NCBI GenBank assembly: GCA_019415335.1
Contig: DXKH01000055.1
Span: 7,637 to 71,636, forward strand
Direction: 5' to 3'
Length of the DNA stretch: 64,000 nucleotides
Source of the DNA: Citrobacter sp.
GTDB lineage: Bacteria > Pseudomonadota > Gammaproteobacteria > Enterobacterales > Enterobacteriaceae
Shown here in pieces: positions 43,125 through 52,859 of the stretch. How positions within the stretch are numbered: the stretch's first letter is position 1; each line of letters begins with the position of its first letter. The notes under the pieces were generated by a model that was not told where the DNA came from, did not search any database, and saw only the letters and a program-made list of their open reading frames with translations. The position numbers were made by a program, and so were the translations under genes.

Positions 43125-44408
43125 ATGCTGTGGCGAATGTTACGACAATCCTGGGGACGCAACCTGCGGCGCAAAGGGCTGGCGATTATCACCGTGTTTC
43201 TTGCAGCCAGCCTGATCTCGGCGCTGCTGGCGGTGTCTATCGACATCGGCGACAAAATGTCGAGGGAGCTCAAATCCTACGGTGCGAACATCCTGATTGA
43301 GCCTGCCGGACAAGCGGCATTGCCTGCGCTGTTCAGCGAAAGCAGCAATCCGCTCTCAGGGCAGGATTTCCTTGATGAAGCTGAATTGCCGAATATCAAA
43401 GATATTTTCTGGCGCAATAACATTGTCGGTTTTGCGCCGATGCTGGGCGGTGAAGTCACCGTCAACGGCACCGCGGTGCGCATTCTGGGGACCTTCTTCA
43501 GTCAACCGGTCGATATTCCGGATGAAGAGGGGTACGAAACCGGGCAGAAGACGGTCAGCCCGTTCTGGCAGGTGACCGGCGACTGGCCGCAGGAAGGTGA
43601 GAACAGTCCGCCACAAACGCTGGTGGGGCACGCGCTGGCGCGTCAAACAGGATGGAAAACGGGCGATACGCTGATATTAACCAACGCGGACAAGACAATT
43701 AATGTGACGGTGAGCGGGATCCTATCCAGCGGCGGCGATGAAGATAGCCAACTGGTAATGCCGCTCGCGACCGCGCAGACATTGCTGGGGCTGCCCGGCA
43801 AAGTGCAGGCCATTCGTGTGTCGGCGCTGACGGTACCGGAAAATGAGCTTTCACGTCGCGCGCGGGAAAATCTGGATGCACTTAATGCGGAAGAGTACGA
43901 CCTCTGGTACTGCACTGCTTATGTTTCTTCTATCGCCCACCAACTGGAGGAGGCGATCTCCGGGGCGGAGGTGCGTCCGGTCTGGCAGGTCGCCGCATCT
44001 GAAGGGGTGGTGATTGATAAAATTCAATTGCTGATGGCGGTGGTGACGATTGCTGCGCTGGCGGCATCGGCAATGGGGATCGCCTCGCTGATGACCAGCA
44101 CCATTATGGAACGCGCCAAAGAGATCGGTCTGATGAAGGCGCTTGGCGCGCGCCAGTGGCAGATCATGCTGCTTTTTTACCTCGAAGCCGCCTCCAGTGG
44201 GCTGGCGGGCGGGGCACTGGGCTGCGTTGCCGGATGGGGACTGGCAAAAGCGATTGGCGTGATGCTGTTCGACGCGCCGCTCGATTTTGCCTGGATTGTG
44301 GTGCCGTGCGTGCTGGTGGTTGCGGTGCTGATTGCCCTGATCGGAACCTGGTTCCCGGCACGGCGTATTGCCCGACTCTATCCCGTGGAGGTGCTGTATG
44401 GCCGCTAA
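43125..44408 (+). CDS. FtsX-like ABC permease, first of the pair
   Basis: A 427-residue MacB/FtsX-type permease. One N-terminal membrane segment is followed by a large periplasmic domain (about residues 50-280), then three membrane segments at the C-terminal end, with MERAKEIGLMKALGARQWQIMLLFYLEAASSGLAGG typical of the family. It pairs with the next permease and the ATPase downstream. These ABC units in fet-type operons may export or rearrange a substrate rather than import iron. The stop overlaps the start of the next gene by 11 bases. Confidence 0.86.
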   Translation: MLWRMLRQSWGRNLRRKGLAIITVFLAASLISALLAVSIDIGDKMSRELKSYGANILIEPAGQAALPALFSESSNPLSGQDFLDEAELPNIKDIFWRNNIVGFAPMLGGEVTVNGTAVRILGTFFSQPVDIPDEEGYETGQKTVSPFWQVTGDWPQEGENSPPQTLVGHALARQTGWKTGDTLILTNADKTINVTVSGILSSGGDEDSQLVMPLATAQTLLGLPGKVQAIRVSALTVPENELSRRARENLDALNAEEYDLWYCTAYVSSIAHQLEEAISGAEVRPVWQVAASEGVVIDKIQLLMAVVTIAALAASAMGIASLMTSTIMERAKEIGLMKALGARQWQIMLLFYLEAASSGLAGGALGCVAGWGLAKAIGVMLFDAPLDFAWIVVPCVLVVAVLIALIGTWFPARRIARLYPVEVLYGR

Positions 44409-45528
44409 ACAGACAATGCTCTGGCTGCTGGTATGGCGGGCGCTACGCCTGCGCTTTCAGCGGGTCAGCGTGGTTTTTGCCGCACTGATGGTGGGAGCGA
44501 CCATCGTGACGGCGCTGAGCGCCGTATGGTTCGACATCAACACCAAAATGAGTGAAGAACTGCGCACCTTCGGCGCTAACTTCTACATCGGGCCGGGGCA
44601 CGGCGCGAGTATGCCGCAGCAGGCGCTACAGACTATTCTGGATGACGCACCGCCGGGGCTGGTTCACGGCGCCAGTCCGTGGCTGTACGGCATGGCGCGT
44701 ACTGAACTGGAAAAAGTGGTGATCGTCGGCGTCTGGTTCGAATCGTTGCAAAAACTGGTGCCCTACTGGCAGGTTCAGGGCAGCTGGATTGGCGTCAGCT
44801 TTGACGATCGCAACGCGATGATTGGCGTCAAGCTGGCGGAGCGCCTTAACGTTCAGCCCGGCGATAACGTCACGCTGGTCGATCATAATCAGCGAAAAAA
44901 TCTGCAGATTAAAGGCATTGTCGAAGCCGGTGACGCCACGGACAACATGCTGATCGTCAGCCTCGACGTGGCGCAAGCCTGGCTGCATCAGCCAGGAAAA
45001 ATCAGCCACGGCCTGTTGAGCGTCAGTAATGATGTCGGCCAGGTTGATCGCTATGCCAGCCGTCTGCAAAGCCAGTATCCGGATCTGGAGATTCGCCCGG
45101 TACGTAAGGTATCCGCCTCCGAAGGGCAGGTGCTGGATAAGATCAAAGGGTTGATGGGACTGGTCTCACTGGTGATTCTGGCGCTCTCTTCACTGTGCGT
45201 GAATACCACCCTGATGGCGATCGTCGGCGAACGTGCCCGCGAGTTTGCCCTGCAAAAAGCGCTGGGCGCCAGCAATGGTGACATCGTACGGCAAATCTTG
45301 CTGGAAACCTGCATTATCGCCCTTGCGGCCGTGGTGTGCGGCTGGTTATTGGGTTATCTGCTGGCGCAACTGTTGGGACTGACGGTATTCAACGCGGCGA
45401 TCTCGCTGCGTCTGCCGGTGCTGCCCATCACCCTCGTATTGTCTTTACTGGTCGCCATTCTGGCGGCGATTGTTCCGGTACGACGCGCGGTCAGCGTCGA
45501 ACCCGCTAAAGTGCTGAAAGGAGAGTAG
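44398..45528 (+). CDS. FtsX-like ABC permease, second of the pair
   Basis: A 376-residue MacB/FtsX-type permease. The layout is the same as its neighbour's: an N-terminal membrane segment (VVFAALMVGATIVTALSAVWF), a periplasmic domain with DDAPPGLVHGASPW, and three C-terminal membrane segments preceded by VGERAREFALQKALGASNGDIVRQILLET. The ATG at 44398 overlaps the previous stop by 11 bases; the longer frame from 44368 is rejected. It is 4 bases before the ATPase gene. Confidence 0.86.
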   Translation: MAAKQTMLWLLVWRALRLRFQRVSVVFAALMVGATIVTALSAVWFDINTKMSEELRTFGANFYIGPGHGASMPQQALQTILDDAPPGLVHGASPWLYGMARTELEKVVIVGVWFESLQKLVPYWQVQGSWIGVSFDDRNAMIGVKLAERLNVQPGDNVTLVDHNQRKNLQIKGIVEAGDATDNMLIVSLDVAQAWLHQPGKISHGLLSVSNDVGQVDRYASRLQSQYPDLEIRPVRKVSASEGQVLDKIKGLMGLVSLVILALSSLCVNTTLMAIVGERAREFALQKALGASNGDIVRQILLETCIIALAAVVCGWLLGYLLAQLLGLTVFNAAISLRLPVLPITLVLSLLVAILAAIVPVRRAVSVEPAKVLKGE

Positions 45529-45532
45529 CGCC

Positions 45533-46228
45533 ATGTCCGTGACGCAGATTCCACAGGTGGCGATCGAAACACGTCACCTCTATAAACGGTTTGGCGACGT
45601 TACCGCCCTGGATGATATTAACCTGCGGATTACGCAAGGGGAGTTCGTCGCCATCATGGGCGCTTCCGGTTCCGGGAAAACGACGCTGATGAACATTCTC
45701 ACCTGTCTGGATACCGCAACCGAAGGTCAGGTGTTCCTTGACGGAACGGATGCCGCCGCGCTGGACGAAGAGGGACGGCGTCGTTTTCGTGCCGAGAAGA
45801 TTGGTCTGGTGTTCCAGCAATTCCATCTCATTCCCTTTTTAACCGCGCTGGAAAATATCATGCTGGCACAGCACTACCACAGCGTGGTGGACGAGGCAGC
45901 AGCCAGAAAAGTACTGGAACAGGTCGGCCTTGGGCACCGCGTCACCCACTTACCCAGCCAGCTTTCCGGCGGGGAGCAGCAGCGCGTCTGTATTGCGAGG
46001 GCGTTGGTGAATGAACCGCCGGTCATTTTTGCGGATGAACCGACGGGCAACCTCGATGAAGAGAATGAACAGCGGGTGTTGGATTTGCTTACCGATCTGC
46101 ACCGTCAGGGGCGCACCATAGTCATGGTGACGCATAACCCGGCGCTTGGGCAGTTTGCCGATCGCATTTTGCGTCTGCAACACGGGAAGTATCAGGGAGA
46201 GGAGGCGATGCAACATGCGCTGGCTTAA
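45533..46228 (+). CDS. ABC transporter ATPase, LolD/MacB type
   Basis: A 231-residue ABC ATPase. Walker [10 protein letters not shown] is near residue 43, the signature [15 protein letters not shown] near residue 144, and Walker [16 protein letters not shown] near residue 167. It belongs to the LolD/MacB subgroup, as expected for FtsX-like permeases. It lies 4 bases after the second permease and overlaps the next lipoprotein gene by 14 bases, so all three ABC genes plus the lipoprotein form one unit. Confidence 0.9.
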   Translation: MSVTQIPQVAIETRHLYKRFGDVTALDDINLRITQGEFVAIMGASGSGKTTLMNILTCLDTATEGQVFLDGTDAAALDEEGRRRFRAEKIGLVFQQFHLIPFLTALENIMLAQHYHSVVDEAAARKVLEQVGLGHRVTHLPSQLSGGEQQRVCIARALVNEPPVIFADEPTGNLDEENEQRVLDLLTDLHRQGRTIVMVTHNPALGQFADRILRLQHGKYQGEEAMQHALA

Positions 46229-46700
46229 CGTTTTTATTCTCTCGCTGGTGGTATTGCTCAGTGGCTGTAAAGAGGAAAAACTGGCAGTAGGCGAAACGGC
46301 CCCGGCGCTGGCGGCCTTCGATTTACAGGGCAAGGCGTCCGGACTGGATCGCTGGCAGGGCAAAGCCGTCTACCTGAACTTCTGGTCGGCAGGCTGCGGT
46401 GGCTGTCTGGCGGAGATGGATTCGCTGGAAACGCTCAGCCAGAAATGGGGCGATAACGTCGTAGTGGTGGCGGTGAATACCGATCCGGGTACGGTCAGCC
46501 TGGATGCGCTACTGGCGAAGCATCAGGTGTCGTATCCGGTCCTTCGCGATCAGATGAAGATTACTCAGGAACGATATCAGGTCATCGGCACGCCGACCTC
46601 GGTCCTGATTGACCCACAAGGCCGGGTGCTGGAGTGGCATCAGGGAATGCGTAAACCGGCGGAATTAGCCGCCACGTTCGCCCGTCTCGCAGGGCAATAA
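46215..46700 (+). CDS. TlpA-like thioredoxin-fold lipoprotein
   Basis: A 161-residue predicted lipoprotein. The lipobox LSGC (about residues 13-16) follows a short hydrophobic signal, and a thioredoxin-like domain has the active site NFWSAGCGGCLAEMD (CGGC) with a cis-proline region in VIGTPTSVLI. It would act in the periplasm, anchored to a membrane, and may reduce the cysteines of the DUF2318 protein or other operon products. ATG 46215 overlaps the ATPase gene. It is the last gene of the operon as judged by spacing. Confidence 0.86.
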   Translation: MRWLNVFILSLVVLLSGCKEEKLAVGETAPALAAFDLQGKASGLDRWQGKAVYLNFWSAGCGGCLAEMDSLETLSQKWGDNVVVVAVNTDPGTVSLDALLAKHQVSYPVLRDQMKITQERYQVIGTPTSVLIDPQGRVLEWHQGMRKPAELAATFARLAGQ

Positions 46701-46724
46701 GTTTTCGGTGGAGGGATACCGCTG

Positions 46725-47213
46725 ATGGCATTTATCTGGAACGACGAGAATCTGGCTCTCCTGCGTGAAAACGCGGGCGTTCTTTCGACCCAGCACATTG
46801 CGCAGATGTTGTGCACCAATGTCACCGTGGTGCGCAATATGGCTTACCGGCTGAAACTCAGTTTGCGTGTGTCGGCGTATAACCAGAAGAGAATTCAACA
46901 GGTACAGGCGCTGTATGAATCCGATGAACCGCTGACCATGAAGGCGATTGCCGCGCGGACCGGGCTCACGTTCAGCACGGTGCAGTACATCGTCTATGTC
47001 AAACTAAAACATAAGCCCTATGCCACTCGCGAATTTATCGCATTCGAAACGCAGGATGCGGTGCATTACCGCGTGCAAAAAGAGTTTGTCGATACCGAGC
47101 GTTCGCGACTGCAGCAACCGATGGATAACAGCCGTTTTCAGGACCTGTATCTCAAAGACGGGACAGCCTACTGCGCGCGTAACATTCGCCATGAAGTCAT
47201 TATCTCTGAATAG
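46725..47213 (+). CDS. Uncharacterised DNA-binding-like protein with two HTH segments
   Basis: A 162-residue protein with two possible helix-turn-helix motifs. The first is in LLRENAGVLSTQHIAQMLCTNVTVVRNMAYRLKLSL (about residues 11-47), and the second in DEPLTMKAIAARTGLTFSTVQYIVYVKL (about residues 66-93). A basic, charged C-terminal half follows. GGTGGAGGG precedes the ATG by about 10 bases. It lies 24 bases after the lipoprotein gene, so it may belong to the iron operon. I do not recognise the family. Confidence 0.55.
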   Translation: MAFIWNDENLALLRENAGVLSTQHIAQMLCTNVTVVRNMAYRLKLSLRVSAYNQKRIQQVQALYESDEPLTMKAIAARTGLTFSTVQYIVYVKLKHKPYATREFIAFETQDAVHYRVQKEFVDTERSRLQQPMDNSRFQDLYLKDGTAYCARNIRHEVIISE

Positions 47214-47299
47214 CTGAAATCACATTTCGTTCGCTGACGAAGCAAGCATCGTCGCGAGCATTCAGGATGGGTCATCTTCTCCTCACAGGACTCTGAAGC

Positions 47300-48058
47300 A
47301 TGACCCTTCTTTTTGCATTCGGCCCCGACCAGGTTGTGATGATTGCCTTGACCTTTGTTCTTGCGGGAATGGTGAAAGGTGTCACCGGCATGGGACTGCC
47401 CACCGTGGCGATGGGGATCCTCGGTTCGCTGATCTCACCGGTTGCGGCGGCGGCTATGCTGTTGTTGCCTTCGCTGGTCAGCAATCTGTTTCAGTTTGGC
47501 GGCGGCGGAAATACCCGGATGTTGCTAAAGCGTCTCTGGCCGATGCTGCTAACGGTGGTGATTGCTACACTGTTGGCCAGCGTCTGGATCACCGGTGGCG
47601 ATACCTCCCGCACGCAGTTTGCGCTGGGGCTGGCGCTGATGGTGTATGCGCTCTGGACCCTGGCGGGAAAACGGATTGCGGTCGCACCGCAGCGTGAAAA
47701 ACCGCTCTCACTGGTCGTCGGATTCGCCACGGGGTTGTTAACTGGCGGCACGGGTGTCTTTGTGATGCCGGCGGTGCCGTGGATCCAGTCGCTGGGCTTT
47801 GAGAAGGATGAACTGGTTCAGGCGCTCGGTATCTCTTTTACCTTTTCCACGTTGGCATTGGCACTTGGGTTGTGGTGGCACGGCGCGCTCCCCGTGCAGT
47901 CGCTGAACCTATCGGCATTCGCCATCATTCCGGCCTTGATCGGCCAGTGGGCAGGTACTCGTATCCGGCGGGTTATCTCGCCCGTTGTCTTTAAACGCTG
48001 TTTTCTGTTTTGTCTGATGGGACTCAGTAGCGAAATGATGCTCCGTGCTGTGACTTAA
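47300..48058 (+). CDS. TauE/SafE-family sulfite/organosulfonate exporter-like protein
   Basis: A 252-residue membrane protein with eight hydrophobic segments. GMVKGVTGMGLPTVAMGILGSL and a second internal block, GFATGLLTGGTGVFVMPAVPWIQSLGFEKDELVQALGISFTFSTLALALGL, show the repeated TauE/SafE half-motifs. The family exports sulfite, sulfoacetate and related sulfur anions. It is 49 bases before an ArsR regulator on the same strand, so the pair may be controlled together. Substrate is inferred from family only. Confidence 0.82.
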   Translation: MTLLFAFGPDQVVMIALTFVLAGMVKGVTGMGLPTVAMGILGSLISPVAAAAMLLLPSLVSNLFQFGGGGNTRMLLKRLWPMLLTVVIATLLASVWITGGDTSRTQFALGLALMVYALWTLAGKRIAVAPQREKPLSLVVGFATGLLTGGTGVFVMPAVPWIQSLGFEKDELVQALGISFTFSTLALALGLWWHGALPVQSLNLSAFAIIPALIGQWAGTRIRRVISPVVFKRCFLFCLMGLSSEMMLRAVT

Positions 48059-48107
48059 TGACAAAATCGTGCCATGGTTAACCCCTCCCCAAGGCTGAGA
48101 GGTCTGT

Positions 48108-48815
48108 ATGACATCAGTAGTCGTAGATGAAGAAGACGGCGAACTGGAATCGCGAATGGCGCTGACGGCGGCGGTGATGGCGGATAAATCGCGATCCCGG
48201 ATGCTGTGTGCGCTGATGGACGGTCGGGCATGGACGGCGACGGAACTGAGCGCGGTGGCGGATATTTCCGCGTCTACCGCCAGTGCGCATCTGGCCCGTC
48301 TGTGCGAGCAGCAGTTTGTGGTTTCCCTCGCCCAGGGGCGGCACCGCTATTTTCGCCTCGCAAGTGCAGACATAGCCGAACTGCTGGAGCGCCTGATGGG
48401 CGTCGCCTGGGCATCAACGGCGTCGCGAAAAATTACCACGCCGCTGAGTCTACGTCAGGCCCGAACCTGTTATGACCATCTGGCGGGGGAAGTGGCCGTG
48501 ATGCTGTTTGATACGCTGGTTTCCCGCCACTGGCTGACGGCGGATGGCGAAACCCTGACGCCTCTGGGTGAGGAGAAACTGGCAGAACTGGGCATTGTGG
48601 TACAGGCTGGCGCGTCACGACGCAAATTTAGCTGTGGCTGTCTGGACTGGAGTGAACGACGTTATCATCTGGGCGGCGTGCTCGGCGCGGCGCTACTGAG
48701 CTGGTTTACCGGACAGCGGTGGATCAAAACGGCACCGGGAAGCCGCCATGTCACCTTCACGCCCTCCGGGATCCGCAAGCTGCAAATGATATTTGGCATC
48801 AATATGATGCGCTGA
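48108..48815 (+). CDS. ArsR-family regulator with C-terminal extension
   Basis: A 235-residue winged-helix regulator. Residues about 15-90 (ALTAAVMADKSRSRMLCALMDGRAWTATELSAVADISASTASAHLARLCEQQFVVSLAQGRHRYFRLA) form the ArsR-type domain. A longer C-terminal part carries cysteines in KFSCGCLDWSERRYHLGGVLG, a feature I associate with a subgroup of ArsR proteins. It sits after the TauE-like gene and may sense a thiol, electrophile or metal and control it. No matching operator was recognised. Confidence 0.75.
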   Translation: MTSVVVDEEDGELESRMALTAAVMADKSRSRMLCALMDGRAWTATELSAVADISASTASAHLARLCEQQFVVSLAQGRHRYFRLASADIAELLERLMGVAWASTASRKITTPLSLRQARTCYDHLAGEVAVMLFDTLVSRHWLTADGETLTPLGEEKLAELGIVVQAGASRRKFSCGCLDWSERRYHLGGVLGAALLSWFTGQRWIKTAPGSRHVTFTPSGIRKLQMIFGINMMR

Positions 48816-48901
48816 ATCCCCGTTTTGCGGTCTCGTTCCCGGAAACGTGTCATATATCTGTCACACTTATGAATGACGAATAACAACACGAGGTCGTAGT
48901 G

Positions 48902-50143
48902 ATGAACAAAACGTTAATTGCCGCTGCTGTGGCAGGGATTGTGATGTTGTCTTCTGCAGCACAGGCGCAGCCCGCACCGGAAGGCTATCAGCTACAACAA
49001 GTATTGATGATGAGTCGACACAACTTACGCGCGCCGCTGGCGAATAATGGCAGCGTGCTGGAACAGTCCACGCCGAATAAGTGGCCTGAATGGGATGTGC
49101 CGGGCGGACAGCTCACCACCAAAGGTGGCGTGCTGGAAGTGTATATGGGTCATTACATGCGGGAATGGCTGGCAGAGCAGGGGGTGGTGAAATCCGGCGA
49201 GTGCCCGGCACCGGATACGGTCTATACCTATGCCAACAGTCTGCAGCGTACGGTCGCGACCGCCCAGTTCTTTATCACCGGCGCGTTCCCCGGTTGTGAT
49301 ATCCCGGTGCATCACCAGGAAAAAATGGGCACCATGGACCCGACCTTTAACCCGGTGATCACCGATGACTCGGCGGCCTTCCGTGAGAAAGCCGTGCAGG
49401 CGATGGAAAAAGAGCGCAGCCAGATGCAACTTGATGACAGCTACAAGTTGCTGGAGCAGATGATCAACTACAAAGACTCGCCATCGTGCAAGGAAAAACA
49501 GCAGTGTTCTCTGACTGAGGCCAAAGACACCTTTAGCGCGAACGATGAGCAGGAGCCAGGCGTCTCCGGACCGCTGAAAGTGGGTAACTCGCTGGTGGAC
49601 GCCTTCACGCTGCAATACTACGAAGGATTCCCGATGGATCAGGTAGCCTGGGGCGAAATTAAATCCGATCAACAGTGGAAGGTGTTGTCGAAACTGAAAA
49701 ATGGCTACCAGGACAGCCTGTTTACCTCGCCGGAGGTCGCGCGCAATGTGGCGAAACCGCTGGTGAAATACATCGACAAAGCGCTGGTGACCGAACAGGC
49801 GAAAGCGCCGAAAATCACCGTGCTGGTAGGGCATGATTCAAACATCGCCTCGCTGCTCACGGCACTGGAGTTCAAACCCTACCAGTTACACGATCAGAAC
49901 GAACGCACGCCGATTGGCGGCAAAATTGTCTTCCAGCGCTGGCATGACACGAAGGCCAACCGCGATCTGATGAAAATTGAGTATGTGTATCAGAGTTCAG
50001 ATCAACTGCGTAATGCGGAGGTGATGACGCTGAAAGCCCCGGCGCAACGCGTGACCCTGGAGCTGAAAGGATGTCCGATTGATGCGAACGGTTTCTGTCC
50101 GATCGACAAGTTTGACGTGCTGTTGAATGAGGCGGCGAAATAA
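48902..50143 (+). CDS. agp: Periplasmic glucose-1-phosphatase
   Basis: A 413-residue histidine acid phosphatase. A signal peptide ends at QAQ; the active-site motif MSRHNLRAP (about residue 40) contains RHN rather than RHG, as in E. coli Agp, and the C-terminal HD motif is VGHDSNIAS. It hydrolyses glucose-1-phosphate in the periplasm. GAGG is 9 bases before the ATG at 48902, so the upstream GTG at 48899 is not needed. It has the same position relative to yccJ-wrbA as in E. coli. Confidence 0.96.
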   Translation: MNKTLIAAAVAGIVMLSSAAQAQPAPEGYQLQQVLMMSRHNLRAPLANNGSVLEQSTPNKWPEWDVPGGQLTTKGGVLEVYMGHYMREWLAEQGVVKSGECPAPDTVYTYANSLQRTVATAQFFITGAFPGCDIPVHHQEKMGTMDPTFNPVITDDSAAFREKAVQAMEKERSQMQLDDSYKLLEQMINYKDSPSCKEKQQCSLTEAKDTFSANDEQEPGVSGPLKVGNSLVDAFTLQYYEGFPMDQVAWGEIKSDQQWKVLSKLKNGYQDSLFTSPEVARNVAKPLVKYIDKALVTEQAKAPKITVLVGHDSNIASLLTALEFKPYQLHDQNERTPIGGKIVFQRWHDTKANRDLMKIEYVYQSSDQLRNAEVMTLKAPAQRVTLELKGCPIDANGFCPIDKFDVLLNEAAK

Positions 50144-50149
50144 GTGAGA

Positions 50150-50171
50150 TTCCCCCGCGTGTGCGGGGGAA
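50150..50171. terminator. Hairpin between agp and yccJ
   Basis: TTCCCCCGC and GCGGGGGAA form a perfect 9-base stem with a GTGT loop between the convergent agp and yccJ genes. The T-run is short, so it may act together with the AT-rich flanks. Confidence 0.65.
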
Positions 50172-50179
50172 TTAACGGA

Positions 50180-50407
50180 TTACACGTTTTTGCGTTCGAT
50201 GGTTTGTTCGCCCCAGAAGAGCGCATCTTTATCTGTCTTATCAAAGGCTTTGATGAGCACTTCATCGCTGCCTTCTTCCCAAATTTTTTCTGCCAGCTTC
50301 TCGTCATATCCGGCAACTTCAAATATGGCCTCGGCTATTTCCGGCGATGTATTGCGCAGACTTGCCCACTCACCGACGTGATGAGCCTTCGCTTCTTGAG
50401 TTGGCAT
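50180..50407 (-). CDS. yccJ: YccJ small conserved protein
   Basis: A 75-residue acidic soluble protein, almost identical to E. coli YccJ ([20 protein letters not shown] ... [12 protein letters not shown]). The function is unknown. It lies 20 bases downstream of wrbA on the same strand, the order seen in E. coli, where the two are co-transcribed and stationary-phase induced. Confidence 0.93.
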   Translation of the reverse strand: MPTQEAKAHHVGEWASLRNTSPEIAEAIFEVAGYDEKLAEKIWEEGSDEVLIKAFDKTDKDALFWGEQTIERKNV

Positions 50408-50427
50408 TCTTATCCTCCCGTTGAAGA

Positions 50428-51427
<1,000 letters not shown>

Positions 51428-51601
51428 ATGGCAAACCATCGAGGCGGCTCCGGCAATTTTGCCGAAGACCGTGAAAGAGCATCAGAAGCAGGTCGTAAAG
51501 GTGGTCAGCACAGTGGGGGAAATTTCAAGAATGACCCGCAGCGTGCATCAGAAGCCGGTAAGAAAGGGGGCAAAAGTAGCCACGGCAACCGCAATTCGTA
51601 A
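51428..51601 (+). CDS. ymdF: KGG-repeat stress protein YmdF
   Basis: A 57-residue small basic protein with the repeated pattern RASEAGRKGGQHSGGNF...RASEAGKKGGKSSHGN, the KGG general-stress signature shared by YmdF and YciG. It follows GGAGG 7 bases before the ATG. In E. coli YmdF sits between wrbA and the rut operon and is linked to stationary phase and motility. It is too short for typical ORF listings but certain by sequence. Confidence 0.92.
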   Translation: MANHRGGSGNFAEDRERASEAGRKGGQHSGGNFKNDPQRASEAGKKGGKSSHGNRNS

Positions 51602-51667
51602 CGACCTGGCTTGCTACCCCAGAAAATCATCACGGAAGCATCCCATCCCTGCGTGATGATGCCAACG

Positions 51668-51693
51668 CCGCCGGATCCCCGGCGGTTTTTTTT
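51668..51693 (+). terminator. Terminator after ymdF
   Basis: CCGCCGG and CCGGCGG form a 7-base stem followed by eight T (51686-51693), about 66 bases past the ymdF stop. This is a strong intrinsic terminator. Confidence 0.9.
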
Positions 51694-51769
51694 GCCTCTC
51701 AGGTTGAACTGAAATGAAACGCCCCGCAGACTATGCGCCACTGCCAGATTCACGGAACAAGGAGAGGGC

Positions 51770-52408
51770 ATGGTTCAACATGCGGAGAAAAAACCAGGTA
51801 AACGCTCGCAGGCAGTCAACGCGAAACGCGAGGCGATTCTGACGGCGGCATTAAATACGTTTTCACAATATGGCTTTCACGGCACACGCCTTGAACAAAT
51901 TGCCGAACAGGCCGGCGTCTCCAAAACCAATCTCCTCTATTACTACCCGTCAAAAGAGGCGCTGTATGTCGCGGTGCTGCGACAGATTCTGGATATCTGG
52001 CTGGCGCCCTTAAAAGCGTTTCGGGAAGATTTTGCGCCACTGGCCGCCATTGAAGAGTACATCCGGCTGAAGCTGGAAGTGTCCCGTGATTACCCTCAGG
52101 CCTCGCGCCTTTTTTGCATGGAGATGCTGGCTGGCGCACCGCTGTTACTGGATGAATTGACCGGGGATCTGAAAACGCTGATTGATGAAAAGTCTGCACT
52201 GATTGCCGGGTGGGTGAAGAGTGGCAAACTGGCGCCGATCGATCCGCACCATCTGATCTTCATGATTTGGGCTTCAACACAGCATTACGCCGACTTTGCG
52301 CCTCAGGTTGAGGCGGTGACGGGCGCAACGCTGCGTGACGAAACCTTTTTTAATCAGACGGTTGAAAATGTTCAGCGCATGATTATTGAGGGAATTCGCG
52401 TCCGTTAA
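51770..52408 (+). CDS. rutR: TetR-family pyrimidine-responsive regulator RutR
   Basis: A 212-residue TetR regulator. The N-terminal HTH is AALNTFSQYGFHGTRLEQIAEQAGVSKTNLLYYYPSKEALY (about residues 27-67), and the ligand domain (RLKLEVSRDYPQASRLFCMEMLAGAPLL and WASTQHYADFAPQVEAVTGA) matches E. coli RutR closely. In E. coli it is divergent from rutABCDEFG, represses it, and binds uracil or thymine. Here that operon is missing, so RutR probably serves its other pyrimidine and purine targets such as carAB. Confidence 0.93.
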   Translation: MVQHAEKKPGKRSQAVNAKREAILTAALNTFSQYGFHGTRLEQIAEQAGVSKTNLLYYYPSKEALYVAVLRQILDIWLAPLKAFREDFAPLAAIEEYIRLKLEVSRDYPQASRLFCMEMLAGAPLLLDELTGDLKTLIDEKSALIAGWVKSGKLAPIDPHHLIFMIWASTQHYADFAPQVEAVTGATLRDETFFNQTVENVQRMIIEGIRVR

Positions 52409-52800
52409 TTGGCTGGCGGCAGCGGGCAGCTCATGTCGCCTTCTTCGCACTGTAGCAGCGAGGCGAGAAACGCTTCGCGTTCGGCGCTTTTATCCGCCAG
52501 ACACTGATTAGCGATCATCGTCTGAGCGCTACCTCCCTCGGTGCCGGAGCTAATGAGCGCGCAGTCGGCGTCACGCATGGCGATCCACGCGGTCTGCGCC
52601 TTCTTCAGCAGTTCCTGCTGTGGCGGGGCCGCGCGTTGCAGCGCATTCTGATACGTTTCATTCAGTTCTTTGTCTGCCGCCTGGTACTGTGTGACAGCAC
52701 AAGTATTCATTTCTGCTTGCGTGCTGGCATTTGCACAGTCATCGGCCAGCGCCTGACTGCTGAGCAACAGCGCAGCGCAGGTGAGTAGTATTCGTTTCAT
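52405..52800 (-). CDS. DUF1311 (LprI-like) periplasmic protein
   Basis: A 131-residue secreted protein. A signal peptide ends at ALA; the mature part has cysteines at DDCANASTQAEMNTCAV, DADCALI, NQCLAD and CEEGDMSCP, typical of the LprI/DUF1311 domain. Relatives have been called lysozyme inhibitors, but the role here is not established. The ATG at 52800 follows AGAGGG. Its stop converges with rutR by 4 bases. Its promoter overlaps the putA terminator. Confidence 0.75.
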   Translation of the reverse strand: MKRILLTCAALLLSSQALADDCANASTQAEMNTCAVTQYQAADKELNETYQNALQRAAPPQQELLKKAQTAWIAMRDADCALISSGTEGGSAQTMIANQCLADKSAEREAFLASLLQCEEGDMSCPLPPAN

Positions 52801-52816
52801 TATTCCCTCTGGATCC

Positions 52817-52847
52817 ATAAAAAAAGGCCCCGTTTCCGGAGCCTTAA
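52817..52847 (-). terminator. Terminator of putA
   Basis: On the minus strand GGCTCCG and CGGGGCC arms with a GAAA loop are followed by seven T, just past the putA stop. The stem contains one mismatch (T/G-type pair). Confidence 0.8.
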
Positions 52848-52859
52848 TTAACCACAGCC

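Noticed and set aside
44368..44397. Longer start for the second FtsX-like permease
   Set aside because: The extra codons lie inside the previous gene and encode no signal or membrane feature; the ATG at 44398 gives a normal N-terminus.
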